Part shown: one piece after another, positions 27,825 through 40,009 of the stretch | Layout of the letters: each line of letters opens with the position of its first letter | How positions within the stretch are numbered: position 1 is the stretch's first letter | NCBI GenBank assembly: GCA_963556195.1 | Contig: OY744551.1 | Location: 13,445,096 to 13,509,095 of the forward strand | DNA length: 64,000 bases | Source of the DNA: Sepiola atlantica | Lineage: Eukaryota; Mollusca; Cephalopoda; Sepiida; Sepiolidae | Direction: 5' to 3' | The notes under the pieces: generated by a model | Told to the model about the DNA's origin: nothing | The model's input: the letters and a program-made list of their open reading frames with translations, nothing else | Databases searched by the model: none | Program-made: the position numbers and the translations under genes

Positions 27825-28914
27825 AACTTCGACTTATACGTGTGTTTATATTAAACGATACATGTGGTACAATAGGCCGTTTCATATTCATGAACTCTTA
27901 CAAACACGAAAGGACTATAATAATTAACGTTCAAAGATTTACAACATTTCGCATCGTTAAATTACTTTCATATTGTTGTAATAGTTTTATTACTGTTTTT
28001 ACTACGTCAATATTTAAAAACAACACAGTCAGGAGATATATCAAAAGGATGGCATTTAGATCTTACTGATAAAAAACTCTTTTCATCTACTGAAAAAACA
28101 TTATTTAGCGACAATAACTACGACCCATGATTTATTACATCGACGTGTTTCAATTACAACGTAAGTTTCATAATTACCCATTTATTTCATACGTCTTTGT
28201 TTAGTTTCCTTTTACCATAGTCTAAACAAACAAACAAACAAACATAAACAGTATGTTTTTAATAAATGAGCCGCTGATGTTGGTATTATATTGTTTAAAA
28301 CAGATAACTAATTGTTTACATCCCAATACAATTCTTCATATTTACTTTCAGTCACCATAAATTATTTAAAGTGATATATATTCTTGATTAATTAATGTGT
28401 TCTTTCGTTGGTCTGTATTTTATTTTTCTTCGCACATTTCTCCATCAAAAAGAACTAAAACAATAAACAATAAATGTTTGTATTGCCATTTTCCTCACAA
28501 ACTTTAAATTATCAGTGAAACAACCGTTGCATTACAAACCGCTCCTCACCTCATTTTTCTTACATAGAAATCGTCTGGTATGAAGTAACTTGATGTAAGA
28601 GCTAGAAAATAATACACTAAGATAAAAAAAACAACAACACGATTAAGGTTGTATGATAGATTCCGACCCAGAAATCAGCAATTCTTGCCCCTTTGTCAGA
28701 ACATGGAATAGGAGTACTAAAGGAAAATTACCACCTAGATTATAATTCCTATTCAGTGCCTTGCTTATTCAATCAACCTATTACGCATTTATTGTTTCAT
28801 GATGCTTATTGCAGCGTTTGACTAGAATTGGCTTCTGTTTTTTTTTCATGAATATCTTTTAGTAGTGTAATATATATAATATTACTTTCGTTCTTGATTA
28901 TTAGTTTCGCGTTT
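27825..28914. other. No gene recognised
   Basis: AT-rich intergenic DNA between the Penelope-like relic and a foldback, with a short CAAA run at 28225-28245. Open frames are under 80 codons and without domains. Confidence 0.5.
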
Positions 28915-29091
28915 CGGGAATCTGGACGGAATTTCGAACGGAACTTTTTTTTGGTTCAATCTTCAGTGCGTGCGATACGAAGAATTGCGAATTACTGAAG
29001 ACTTCCTCCCATGCATGGCAGATGGAACGAGGGCATGCGACCCCCGTGGATTTAATGAAGGGTTCCGTTCGAAATTCCGTCCAGATTCCCG
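28915..29091. repeat. Perfect 30-bp inverted repeat, 117-nt loop
   Basis: 28915-28944 (CGGGAATCTGGACGGAATTT onward) is the exact reverse complement of 29062-29091. About 40 bp further on is CTGAAGAAG...ACCGAAACGTTGTG (29130-29168), a motif found at several other foldbacks in this window. Confidence 0.9.
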
Positions 29092-29498
29092 AGTTCGACA
29101 GATGAATTCCCAAGTTCGACAAAGTACACCTGAAGAAGATCGGAGGTTACATCGACCGAAACGTTGTGATAAAAACACCAAAAATGAAAACAGTAGTTGT
29201 AATAGACGAAATTCTACAAATTTATTATCAGTGTTTTCAGAATTATTCTTTCCAAATTAATCTTTGGCAATGTTGTGATCTGAAGTAGCTGTCTGTAATG
29301 CGATTTGTTTTCTGACTTCCCTAACCACTTGCACGTGGTTTCGTCCAAAGCTAGAGAAAGGTGTTGTCATCTTTGTTTCACTAACTGTTTTGTTACTCGA
29401 CCTTAGAATTCAGCGCGCTAACTATATTCTCTCAGTAACATTTTGACTCGGTTTTGAGTGACGTGTTTCTTGCTGTTACCCTTATTTCTACTCTCTTT

Positions 29499-29854
29499 AC
29501 TCGGCCGTCTTGGCCTTTTGGCTAAGATCAAAGTGTAGTATCTGTTCCGATGGATACTGGACCCCATAGACTGGTATTGTCTTGGCCTTCGGGGCTTGAT
29601 TTATGCCGGTCTATGGGTCTGTCCTTTGCAATTCTAGGAGGTCCACCCTCCCAGGCTTCGCCTCCCCTCTTTGGGGAGGAGTAAGTTTATTGTTTACTGC
29701 CTGAGGCGCCCCTACCGGGGAATGCCGACGGGTCTGCCCAGGCAATTTTTACACCCCACTTTCCCGACCCGACCTTGGGTTACATCTTACTTGTGGGAGT
29801 AAGATAAAAACTGGCCTTGTGCCTAACTCCTGGAGAGGAGTAAATCAATACTCT
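29499..29854 (+). mobile_element. U2 snRNA-headed SINE-like element, copy A
   Basis: 29511-29548 matches the 5' end of metazoan U2 snRNA (GGCCTTTTGGCTAAGATCAA, then GTGTAGTATCTGTTC) with a single inserted A, and includes the branch-point recognition GTAGTA. About 300 bp of non-U2 body follow, with GC-rich hairpin segments, ending GAGTAAATCAATACTCT. TACTCTCTTT occurs at 29489-29498 and 29849-29858, a possible 10-bp target-site duplication. Copy B shares the body on the opposite strand. It is short, has no ORF and is multi-copy, hence SINE-like. Confidence 0.82.
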
Positions 29855-30199
29855 CTTTTTGTTAATAGTTTGGGTGTTTATTCCTATTGGTGGTTTATTG
29901 TTAGTATGGAAAGGCACACCCAATCTCCGATACTGAGTGTATCTAACACAAAGATTGCAGCTCGCCATTATTTTAAAACCACTTAATCTAGCACAACAGT
30001 TGATCGCAAATATATACTAGAGGCTACGAGCCCATAGAATGATCTCAATCAAGCCGGACAATCAGCAACTTTGGGATGCTACATTCACCTCTTGACTCCT
30101 TCACCTCCTTGCGCTGAGGAAAACTTAAACAGCAAGTGAATTCATAAGACAAATCTGTCTTGTTCAGTTGATTTGTTGGCAGGATGAACCGTGATGTTT

Positions 30200-30640
30200 T
30201 TACATGCAAACCCACTAGAAAAAAGATGCCTATTGGGCTTAGTCTTAAAAATACCAAGGCTATTAGTTAGGTGGAAAACAGTCAGCCGGATGAGAGTTCT
30301 ACAAGACTGCATTTCTTGGAAAGAAGCTACTGGAATAGGAAGGTGTATACCAATGGGGTATCAAAACAGCAAATTGATGCAGACAACTAGACCACCGAGT
30401 CCGACGAGATGGAATAAAAAAAGCAGGCCATAGATCAGACAATTCTGAAGAACACAGTCCATAATAGTATTTATGAAAAAGACTGAAACAAGCAACATCA
30501 CGTACGTGAAAGAGAGGGTGCAGAAAGGAAGAAAAGGTGGGTTACTCAAATTACAGATATGCTAATCAAGAACCTTCAAATGGAGCAGATATTCACAACA
30601 GTACTTCATACATGGTCTGATAGTAGATTTGTAGAGATAG
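30200..30640 (-). pseudogene. LINE fragment B, copy 2
   Basis: Same family and orientation as 23740-24200, with shared blocks TGGAAAGAAGCTACTGGAAT, GGTATCAAAACAG and CATGGTCTGATAGT. More frameshifts than copy 1. Confidence 0.7.
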
Positions 30641-30860
30641 AGAATAGCCTCAATGGTGGAAAGTGTTTGGAGCGATAGAGAGAACAGACTTTACGAGAAG
30701 CAAAAAGTTATCGAAAGAATGGGAGAGTACTGGAAATACGTGGAGAATATTGTCACTAAGATTCCAGGGAAAGCTACTCGTGTTAGTGATCACTGACAAT
30801 TACTCGTGTAGGAACCCCTAGCAGGTAAATAATATTGCGTAAACACAACTAGAAATGTAA
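30640..30860 (+). pseudogene. LINE fragment A, 3' end only
   Basis: The 3' terminal 200 bp of the family at 22735-23645, here on the plus strand: ATTCCAGGGAAAGCTACTCG, then a CACTGACAATTACTCGTGTA end, followed by AAT-containing sequence. Confidence 0.65.
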
Positions 30861-31299
30861 ATAGCACATAATAATAAGAAACCAAAGAGACTGAAACTGC
30901 AAAAAGATAGTAAAATATTTATAAAAGCGAATATAATCGACTGAAAGAAACTGAAACTAGTGTAGAATTCGAAGAAACTGAAAAATTGGTTAAACTAATT
31001 AAAATTGAATTGGGTTTAAAGAGTTATTATAGTTTATATCAATAAGTAGTGTGCACCTTCCGTCACAAATGACGGACAAATATGCTTCGTCAGTGTTTGC
31101 ACTCGTTGTTTAAGATCTATATAATATCATTAGCTTACGGCAGCAATTGAATTGTTCATGTATTAATTATTATTAGCATTTCTGGTGACCTCAAGAAAAA
31201 CACCATTGACTATTCATTAGGATGTTTCACCGGATTTATTTCTTGTGGCAGGGTCAATCATAAAATGTTTCTCCTCTTTTGATCATTATCGGTTTAAAA

Positions 31300-32225
31300 A
31301 TGCTATCTATGTCTTTATTCATTGACTTAAATTTCGTTGAACACTCTCAGCTGTCTACTATCTGTTGCCTGCTTTTCTTATTGCACAAATTGAACTTAAT
31401 TTTCATTTTTTAAGTGACAATTTCTTGTGGCTGATTCTGTATTGGATTCGTGCCGACGTCCGTCTTAAATGTTCACTTCCTATACTAATGATAGAAACAC
31501 GCTTGAAACGCCGGCGTATGTAGGTTAAAATAATTGAATATGCATTTAATAAAATAGTGTTTGCTTCTTTGAAAAATTAATGTTGAGCCCTGTTCGGTGA
31601 GTTAAAAATAGAGTCTTACCTGGCTATATGCAAAGTTCCGAATACGTTTGTTGAACACTCTCGACTGTCTTCTATCTGTGATCGCTCAAATAGAAATTAA
31701 TATCCCTCCTTACGTGACAATTTCTCATAGCCGTCGGGTTAGAGCGTTGGCTTGCAGAGTTGAGACTGATTATGTGTTGGGTTCGTGTCCGATGACCGTC
31801 TTAAAGTCTCACTTCTTACACTGATGATAGCAACAACTTATAACGCCGGCGTATGTAGATTAAAATAACTCAATATTTATTGAATAAAATATTGCTATTA
31901 ACCCCTTTAAGAAATTTAAGTTGAGCAATGTTCAGAGAATTAAAATAGATTGTAACTATATGCAAAGTTCCGAATACGTTCGTTCAATACTCTCGCCTGT
32001 CTACTATCTGTTACTTGCTTTCACAAATATAACTTAATTAACCATCTTTACGTGAAAATTTCTCGTCGTGTTTGAGCGCTAGCTTGCAAAGCCGAGGCTT
32101 ATTCTGTACTGGGTTCGTTATCGACGACCGTTTTAAATTGTAACTTTTTACACTGTTGATAGCTAAAAGCCTAACACGCCGACGCATATAGGGTAAACAA
32201 ATTTAATATTTATTTAATAAAATAT
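31300..32225 (+). repeat. Three ~335-bp tandem units with tRNA-like promoter
   Basis: Landmarks recur at about 335-bp steps: CGCCGGCGTATGTAG at 31509 and 31844 and a variant at 32177; CAAAGTTCCGAATACGTT at about 31630 and 31960. Units 2 and 3 contain GGTTAGAGCGTTGGCTTGC (box A-like, 31736) and GGGTTCGTGTCCGA (box B-like, 31779), spaced as in a tRNA gene. Each unit ends in AATAAAATAT. A tRNA-derived SINE repeated in tandem is the simplest reading. tRNA-derived SINEs are documented in squid and octopus, but this one is not matched to a named family. Confidence 0.6.
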
Positions 32226-32227
32226 TG

Positions 32228-32234
32228 GTGTATA

Positions 32235-32291
<57 letters not shown>
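32228..32291. repeat. (TA)n array
   Basis: About 60 bp of TA followed by a GA-rich run, between the tandem units and the Tc1 element. Confidence 0.9.
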
Positions 32292-32294
<3 letters not shown>

Positions 32295-32325
32295 TAAAGA
32301 GAGAGGGAGAGAGAGAGAGAAAGAT

Positions 32326-33457
32326 ACAAGGATGACAAGATAATGAAAACACGTTAATTTTGCATCAATTTTAAAACACCTATACTAATGTAAAATATTG
32401 CCAAAGTGTTTGTATCATTTTTTTATTTTCTGTTATGGTTGTCCTGAATTAATTTGTTAAATTCATTTTTATTTGAGATAGTGCATATTAATTTTTAAAA
32501 ATGACAGATATATCAGATGAACAAAAAGTTCTGATTGTTGCAGCCCGTATGACAGCTGCTACTGTAACGAAAGTGGATGAGATGGTGGCCGTATCGATAA
32601 GAACTGTCTAGAACGTGATGACAGCACATGAAACAGAACGGGAAACATTCTCCTCTAAACAAAATTCTCGAAGAGATCGAAATGTCCTTGTAAGGATTGT
32701 GAAGAAAGGGCACAAAACCACGGCACTCAAAATCACAGCGGATCTTAGCGTTCATCTAGATAAACTTGTTACAACAAAAACTGTTCGCCGAGAGCTTCAC
32801 AAGGCTAACTTTCATGGGAAGACTGCCATCAGAAAACCACGGATTTCGAACAAAAAAGTTTTTAAAAACCTTTAGAGTGGTGTAAGAACAGTCAACATTT
32901 GGGCTCCAGAGCAGTGGAAAAATGTGATATTCTCCAATGAGTCATCCTTTTGTTTATTCCCAACTTCTGGTCGCGTGTATGTTTAGAGACAGACGGAAGA
33001 AACATTCAATCGAGACTGCCTTCTTCCAACTTTTAAACATGGGGGTGGATCGGTGATCATTTGAGCAGCTATATATTGGAAATCCGCTGGTCCTATAGTT
33101 TCCCTGCATGAGAGAATCAATAACCAAACATTATTTGAAAAATTTGGGTGACCAGTTTATACTGTTATCAGATGATATTTCTCCCATTCATACGGCAAAA
33201 GTCGTAACTAAATAATACGCCGAATATCTAATCTAGCCACATGAATCTCCATTATTGAACATTTGTAGTGTATTTTAGAAAAGCAATTGAGAAGGCTCAC
33301 TCATCATTGAACGACTTAGAGGTTGTATAATCTGAAAGAATGGTACAACATTTCTATAGAAACAATTGAATAATTTATTGATGAATAAAGGGGTTCTACG
33401 CTGTATTAGTATACATTAATTCTAGGTGTTTCCATTATTTTGTCTTACCCCTGTGTA
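32326..33457 (+). mobile_element. Tc1-type DNA transposon, inactive
   Basis: Ends ACAAGGATGACAAGATAATG (32326) and the complementary ATTATTTTGTCTTACCCCTG (about 33435-33454) are imperfect terminal inverted repeats of the Tc1 kind. Between them the transposase is decayed. From about 32500: ISDEQKVLIVAARMTAATVT with a stop, then RRDRNVLVRIVKKGHKTTAL, then TVRRELHKANFHGKTAIRKP, then NVIFSNESSFC (the S.ES.F catalytic motif with the Asp changed to Asn) and FKHGGGSVI. Several stops and frameshifts are present. Confidence 0.85.
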
Positions 33458-33488
33458 TAGTAAATGAAAAGTAAAAACTAAAAGTAGT

Positions 33489-33635
33489 TATATATTCATC
33501 AACGTTTCGTCTTTATTTCAAGACTTTCTTAAGATGATTGATTTGGAATTAAAATATTGTACTCATATTTTATATCTTCAAATTCGTCATCTTGAGGATT
33601 CTTGAAATTAAATCGAAACGTTAATGAATATATAA
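33489..33635. repeat. Foldback with ~47-bp arms
   Basis: TATATATTCATCAACGTTTC at 33489 onward is complementary to GAAACGTTAATGAATATATA ending at 33635; the arms continue through CTTAAGATGA and TCATCTTGAGG. The arms carry the CTTAAGAAAGTCTTGAAATA...GACGAAACG motif. An adjacent (TA)n array is at 33660-33723. Confidence 0.75.
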
Positions 33636-33653
33636 ATAATTTTTTCCATCTTC

Positions 33654-33659
<6 letters not shown>

Positions 33660-33723
<64 letters not shown>
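33660..33723. repeat. (TA)n array
   Basis: About 63 bp of TA. Confidence 0.95.
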
Positions 33724-33728
<5 letters not shown>

Positions 33729-34151
33729 TGCATTCTATATACCATGTTATATTAATGCAAATCCATGATTTTCATTGGTCTTAACGACTTCTTTATTTCT
33801 GTACTTCGATGATTTTTTATAACATCTCCCATTTTGCACAGAAAAATAATTCATTAAAAATAGAGATTCATTCTTATCAATTTTTGCGCGTTTTATGGCA
33901 AAATTCGGATAGAAGTATTTCTTTTCAATTAGTCTAATTTTGTCAATCCTCAGAGTGTTGCAGTATATGTTGTTGAGTAGCGGAAAAACATTTCATAACG
34001 AAAACACAGAAGAAGAAATTCGGTGAAAATCCAAGTTGATTTCTGATAGAAATTCGGCAAACTGAAGTATATACAGGCAAAACACTCACTTGTGAAAAAG
34101 GTAGTCACTTCAGAAATAAACAAATAAGAAAAAATTCCACCCTAATAAATG

Positions 34152-34176
34152 TTATATATATATATATATAAACACT

Positions 34177-34249
<73 letters not shown>

Positions 34250-34275
34250 ACACCCATATATATATATACATATAA
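34152..34275. repeat. (TA)n arrays
   Basis: TA runs at about 34152-34170, 34179-34246 and 34257-34275, separated by short ACAC segments. Confidence 0.93.
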
Positions 34276-34419
34276 ATAATTATACAATGCCCTTTATTAA
34301 AGTGTGGAAAATCTATTTTGGTTAATATTATACGACGGAAAAGGGTGAGTAAGTCTAGTGGTGGGTCATTAACGTGTTAGCAGAACCTGGTAAATGATTA
34401 GTATTCTGTTAGTGATCTG

Positions 34420-34620
34420 ATTATATGGACGCCAACACACGGAACAGTTTAAGTTGGTCGACCCTATAAGACGTACACAAAAGATTTGACCGACAATACT
34501 GGTTCTCAACTCGAATATCTTCACAGAGCCATGACGAACAGGGAGGTATGGAGTCGGATCAATATAGACCGAGCAACACGCCTGATCTTATAAATAGATA
34601 GTAGTATTCTCTTACAGATA
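34420..34620 (+). pseudogene. LINE RT C-terminal scrap
   Basis: Reads TPTHGTV, a stop, then VGRPYKTYTKDLTDNTGSQL and EYLHRAMTNREVWSRI. This is the GRP..T..D.L..DTG......L...M.DR..WR pattern at the end of many invertebrate LINE ORF2 proteins. Confidence 0.6.
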
Positions 34621-34729
34621 AAATTGGAGGGAGTCACGTCGGTCGTCAGTTCAAATCGTTTGCTTTCAAGTACTTTCTCTCGTGGGAACATACTATTCGA
34701 TCTTATCTTCAAAATATTTACTTAATGGT

Positions 34730-35078
34730 AATTGTATCTTACGTAGTATTCAAATTAGAAGCATTGTTTACAATTAACATAGTAGTATTCAAGTAGTAAG
34801 TGTATCTTACGTAGTATTCAAATTTTTTTACGGTCCTACAAAGATGAGTGATGCTCTTAGATACTCAATTTTGTGTCAAATTGTGTATTATTATCTTTCT
34901 GGTTCTTGACTTTCGTTTCTAGGACTGTTACAGATCGTGTTTTGTTGTCTCTGAATTAGAAGCATTGTTTACAATTAACCTATGGGATCCCTATATATGT
35001 TTCAACCATGCTATTTGATGAATCTAGCCTCCTATACAACGGATTATATATTCTATCAATATCTCTTTCCCTCTCTCC

Positions 35079-35144
<66 letters not shown>

Positions 35145-36002
35145 CATCACGCGCTTCACACATGATCCCCTTCCGCAAACGATGGCTCATCACCTATGTG
35201 TTCATTTAAAAAGGCAGACATCACCGCACCGTTCGACGAACTCAGGAGATATGAACACAACAGACTAATACCCCGCCGGAACAATAAATCAATCGAAAGT
35301 AATCGCGATAGAAGAATATCTCAACTCCACGGCTCCTACATACGACAATTTGACAAAAAATACTATATATATATGGGCATTATTAAGTCTATGGTTTTTC
35401 GTCCAAAACAGTAAATCGAAGTAATAATGTATTGAGAGGAAGCTGACACCCTTCTATATGTCGCTGGGATGGTTCATTGGTAAGGTCGATACTTAAAGTT
35501 AATATATATATATCATACAACTTTACCTGTTAAGGAGCTGTTTCAAGAGTTGCGAAAACGTTGTTGTCTACAACATTTGACTGCGTAAGGACTTCAGATT
35601 TTTCCTCAGAGTTAACCCTGGAAGCCTCTCATGGGTGGCTGAGGTCTCAAGGCTGCGATGTGAGATCAAATATTTTCTTCTGACGCCTAATACTTTAAAT
35701 ATAGTTCTTTTCAAATGTTATGAGAATATTAAAAGAAGAGTTCTCGACTTTAAAATAGCAACCTCTTCGAACTAGCGGCAGACAGATATCAGTAGATATA
35801 CCGTAAAAGCATTTTCCACATAACTACTGTCTTAACAGCACCACGTGCAGCCAATGAACAGTTCAAATGTTAAATTATTGATCTTGTTATAGAACTTAAA
35901 ATACATCGAATATATATTGATTTTCGGTGGGGGGACTATTTGCCTAACCCAACAAGTCACTCGTTCGCTGTCCTGGGTGTTTAAATAAAGGAATTACGAA
36001 TT
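34730..36002. other. No gene recognised; CT/TA microsatellite
   Basis: (CT)n then (TA)n at about 35070-35141. A mildly coding-like frame at 35196-35414 has no recognised domain. The remainder is unassigned. Confidence 0.5.
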
Positions 36003-36287
36003 TGTCATAGTACCTACCTATACGGACTATTTGAACTCTTCCAATCCAAATAAATACTGGAAGCAACTACTTCTCAGTGTTTAGTAAACTCCAGTCGATA
36101 TTGGCAGTCAACACTGACATGCCGCTACTCTTGATTCTCTGTTGTATATACTTTTCTTCGTGTACGTGCTTTCATTCCGTACCATAAACCGGCCCTACTG
36201 GCGACGAGGAATTCGAGCTTAGACCACCACAACGACGGACGGTAAAAGATTCTTGTGAACCTTAAAATTGACGCCACAATGGGCAAC

Positions 36288-36630
36288 AGAGTATTGATTT
36301 ACTCCTCTCCAGGAGTTAGGCACAAGGCCAGTTTTTCTCTTACTCCCACAAGTAAGATGTGACCCAAGGTCGGGTCGGGAAAGTGAGGTTTAAAAATTGC
36401 CTGCGCAGCCTCGTTAGCATTCCCCGGTAGGGGCGCCTCAGGCAGTAAGCAATAAACTTACTCCTCCCCAAAGAGGGGAGGCGAAGCCTGGGAGGGTGGA
36501 CCTCCTAGAACTGCACAGTGCAGACCGATAGATCGGCGTAAATCAAGCCCCAAAGGCCAAGACAATACCAGTCTATGGGGTGCAGTATCCATCGGAACAG
36601 ATACTACAATTTGTATCTTGACATAAAGGT
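36288..36630 (-). mobile_element. U2 snRNA-headed SINE-like element, copy B
   Basis: Same body as copy A on the opposite strand, from AGAGTATTGATTTACTCCTC at 36288 to the U2 head at about 36594-36630. The head keeps GTAGTATCTGTTCC but is otherwise decayed. The body is better preserved than the head. Inserted in the leader of the LTR element. Confidence 0.82.
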
Positions 36631-37239
36631 TTTGTTGGTGAACATTAAACAAGGATACAATTGATAAAATCAACGGCAAATTTACCATACAACATCCTAG
36701 TTTTAAAAAACTGTCTTTATCGGTGGAAACACACGTTAAACACCAACTTCTTTTTCTCTCATTTGAAGAAAAGTCAGTGATTTTGTATTGCTATTCCGAC
36801 ACGGTTGTTAAATTTTAACAAGAAGGAATACATGAGTGTTTTCTCCAAAATGCTACTGCCGAAAGAAAAAAGACAATTAAAACAATGTTTTAATTTTCTT
36901 TGTTGACTAGTGTCGAACGCAATTTCTACGGCGAAAAGCGTATTAAAAAGAGTTTCCTTTTCGAAGAAAACAGAAAAAAAAGTGTTATATAATTTTTATA
37001 ACTAAGATTACGTTTAGCAAGCGTAATGTAAAATAAATAATATTTTAGAAGCCGTATTCTAAAAAGACACATTCTAAAAACCGGACAAACTTTAAATGTG
37101 GAATACTTTAAAGTTACTATTGCAGAAGTATCAATTGCAACAGCACACAAAAAAAAAACAGAATAAAGATTTCTAGAATCAGAAAAATAAATCGACGAAA
37201 AGCCACAACAATCTGTAAACAGGCAGCAGCAACAGTAGA

Positions 37240-38110
37240 AATAATTCAAAAGCTTCTTCTAGAACAAAAAAAGCAGCCGACAAAAAGCATTTTGAATAAA
37301 AAAAGAGAAACTGACGAAAAGATTGAACTTTTAATGCGAACAATATTGGCGAGGGTTCAAAGTAACGAAGCGATCATGCTTTCTAACAAAATGCTGTTTG
37401 GAGCGCAATTGAATATTTCACTTTCGAAAATAAAATATTGGCTTTGTACTCTAGAAGATATGAGGATCTATACAAAAATAGATTGTTAAAATTGGGCAGA
37501 CTCTAAAAAGGTTCGCCTACTTCTCCAAAAATAAGGCACCCCCGAACATACTAAGTTCGCAGATTTAATTTGGCATCACAAAACGAGCGATTTGACTTTT
37601 GCTGAAGCTATGAATCTATTAATGGAATTATTTAGCCCCAAAGTATTGCTGTTTAATAAACGCTGGAAGTCTTTAATCCTTGTAAAAAAGATAACGTAGA
37701 GTATTAAACGTTCGCATCAGTCGTCAATAAACACTGGGAGTATTTCAAATTAGCCGAACTTTGTGCTGACAATTTTATATGCTTAATTTTCGAACAAGGA
37801 TTGGTATCAGGGATAGACGCTGAGATCAAACGGAGTTTTGTAAATACATTAGAGAATGAACCGAACTTAATACTACAGAAATTAGCTGAAAACTGCCAGA
37901 TATTTATAAATGTTAAGCAGGATTCGAAGGACATCGAAGAGTCGGGCATTGCACATATTAGAAAAGTATATCACACATCGAAATTTAACTCTCATTCACA
38001 CACAATTACAAACAAGGATGTTCACGCCTATACATAAACAAGCCATCCCTATTATCGAGCACCTGTTATCGATGCCTTACTTGTGAAAAAGTCGGACACG
38101 AGTGTCGTCA
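37240..38110 (+). pseudogene. Gypsy-type gag relic
   Basis: Three open segments with stops between: EIIQKLLLEQKKQPTK, then YWLCTLEDMRIYTKIDC, a stop, then NWADSKKVRLLLQK, then GTPEHTKFADLIWHHKTSDL, then FVNTLENEPNLILQKLAENC with VKQDSKDIEE. The order matches gag of gypsy-type elements (W...R...F..D...W....KVRLLL.KLG...H, then F...LENEPNLTLQ.L...C). A cysteine cluster CYRCLTCEKVGHECRH at about 38070-38110 is at the zinc-knuckle position. Not functional. Confidence 0.72.
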
Positions 38111-39554
38111 TCCTTGATTAAAGGACATAAAACGAGGGTTAAATCCACGAAAAACGACCAAACATGGCAGCAGTATTATAAGAAGATGTGTACAGGTAAG
38201 AATTCTAAATAAAAATGTAAAATTGCAATTGAATTCTGGTTAAGACCTATTAATTACAAACATGCAGACACAGAGAAGGTTTGGAAAACCGACCATGCTA
38301 AGAACCAAACAAATAGCCAGAAGTGTCTGATGAAAAAATAAATTTCGTGGGTGCAATAATTACCGACATGACTTTTAACAGAACAACGAAAAAAGAAAAC
38401 CTGTACATATTAAAAAAACACAAATAATGTATTTGGCGTAGACCTATGCCGATTATCAACCAAGATTCATAGTCAGAGGAAAATTAATCTGACGACCGGG
38501 TCAGAAAAACGAAAAAAAGAATTTACTTCAAGCATTAAAAATCGTATGAATTGGACTCAAAATCAATTGTCTGCAGAAATTAATTCACAGAAGGAAACAA
38601 CATTCACGCTGAAAGAAGCGAGCAGCAAACTGTTAGAAATTAAGTTTGATTCTTTGGATAACCAGTTTACGGTGAAATAATTAATTCATGGTTCCAGAGC
38701 TGAAATCGCTAAAGTTACAACTCAAAGAGTTTTCAGAAAAGCTAAAAGACTCTGAAAGATAAGATGAATTGCCTAGAAGTTGAATGTCGAAGAAAAGACA
38801 ACATTTTTTTCAAAATTTAAAGATGTGCTAAAACTGCAGACGTCTAGAATTAAAAAGCTGGAAGATATCAGATCTGAATAAGATAGAGGCAATTAGTTAT
38901 CTCATAAGAGACACATAAACGAAATTAAGGATCGACTATCGGAAGACACCAACAGCCCTACCCAGGTAAAATGTATTGTTACCAGAAACACCACTTTTGA
39001 CATACAGTTACCTCAAGCAACCTCAGAAGAGCGTCCATCCGTAAAAAGAACGATACTAGACTCCTGATGGGGGTGTTGATGTACGTTACTTATACGGACT
39101 ATTTGAACTCTTCATTTCTCAATAAATACTGAAAGAATCTGCTTTTTAGTGATGAGTCAACCCCAGTCTATACTGACAGTCAAGACTGACGTGCCACTAC
39201 CCTTGTTTCTCTGTTGTGTATACTTTTCCTCAATATACTTTTTGTTGCATTGATCAGCGTGGGTATCCGTTATCACTTGGACAGTGTTTGAATCACATCG
39301 TTTTCTCTGCTGTCTAATAGTACCATACACACGTATACTTTTACGGCGCCTTTCACTCTCACGTTCATTACACTCTGTTGACATTTTCTACCGGAACTGT
39401 TGTATTGCGCAGGTCTGCTATCGTTTTGCGTAAACCCTGCGTCATCTCTGTTTACTATCAATGAACACAGGTTTATTCGTTATTTATCGTCCTGTTTTTT
39501 ATAGTTATTTAATCTTTTTAGGCAGTTGTTCGCAATACATATAAATTCCTCAAT

Positions 39555-39780
39555 GTTAGTACAGTCAAACAAGTAGGAAACAGGGAGTAAATGTCATAGG
39601 CTAGCAGTTCGAATGGGGAAAAATATTGTAGTAGAAAGCTCTCAGGCATATTGTGACTTCTACGGTCAAAGGATTAGATTTTGCAACTTGTCAGGTTATT
39701 TGAAGAATTTACGTAGAAGGGGCACAAATGCTGCGAGTTCGTCGGAGAACATTTCATGAAAGTACTTCTTTGCAACATCA
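39555..39780 (-). pseudogene. LINE fragment C, copy 1
   Basis: Shares ACAGTCAA(G/ACAAGTA)GGAAACAGGGAG, ATATTGTAGTAGAA and ACATTTCATTGAAA-like blocks with 45840-46100. By analogy with the coding copy there it is the end of a LINE ORF2. Confidence 0.6.
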
Positions 39781-40009
39781 CTCGCAATGTTTTATATATA
39801 TGTTTTCTATTCATGTTGCCTGTGAATGTTACGTCGAAGAGTTTGAAGGATGAACTCTCAGCTGGATGGTGTTTTCCATGACCATCAGCGGTTGATCCTA
39901 AACTTTAATTGAGTTGCGGAATGTGCAATGTTTCACTAATATAGACTCTTAAGTCAGACAAAAATTTCAACAATGTAAAAAAGGTACCGAAGCCGGGTTA
40001 TTTGCAATA

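Larger units (their letters stand above)
36003..39260 (+). mobile_element. Old gypsy-type LTR retrotransposon with nested SINE
   Basis: LTR-like ends at 36003-36195 and 39074-39260 share TATACGGACTATTTGAACTC, AATAAATACTG, TGCC(G/A)CTACYCTTG and TTCTCTGTTGT blocks at reduced identity. CTGGCGACGAGGAATTCG follows the 5' LTR, at the primer-binding-site position (compare CTGGCAACGAG in the 5360 element), and a purine tract ATGGGGG precedes the 3' LTR. A U2-headed SINE interrupts the leader (36288-36630). Gag is recognisable at 37240-38110. The following pol region is badly decayed. Confidence 0.75.

Noticed and set aside
29511..29548. A functional U2 snRNA gene
   Set aside because: Only the first ~38 nt match U2. 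The Sm site and 3' stem-loops are not seen, and the same body recurs at other loci.
36926..37249. 107-codon minus-strand Cys/Phe-rich frame
   Set aside because: Lies antisense in the LTR element beside the gag relic; biased composition and no recognised domain.
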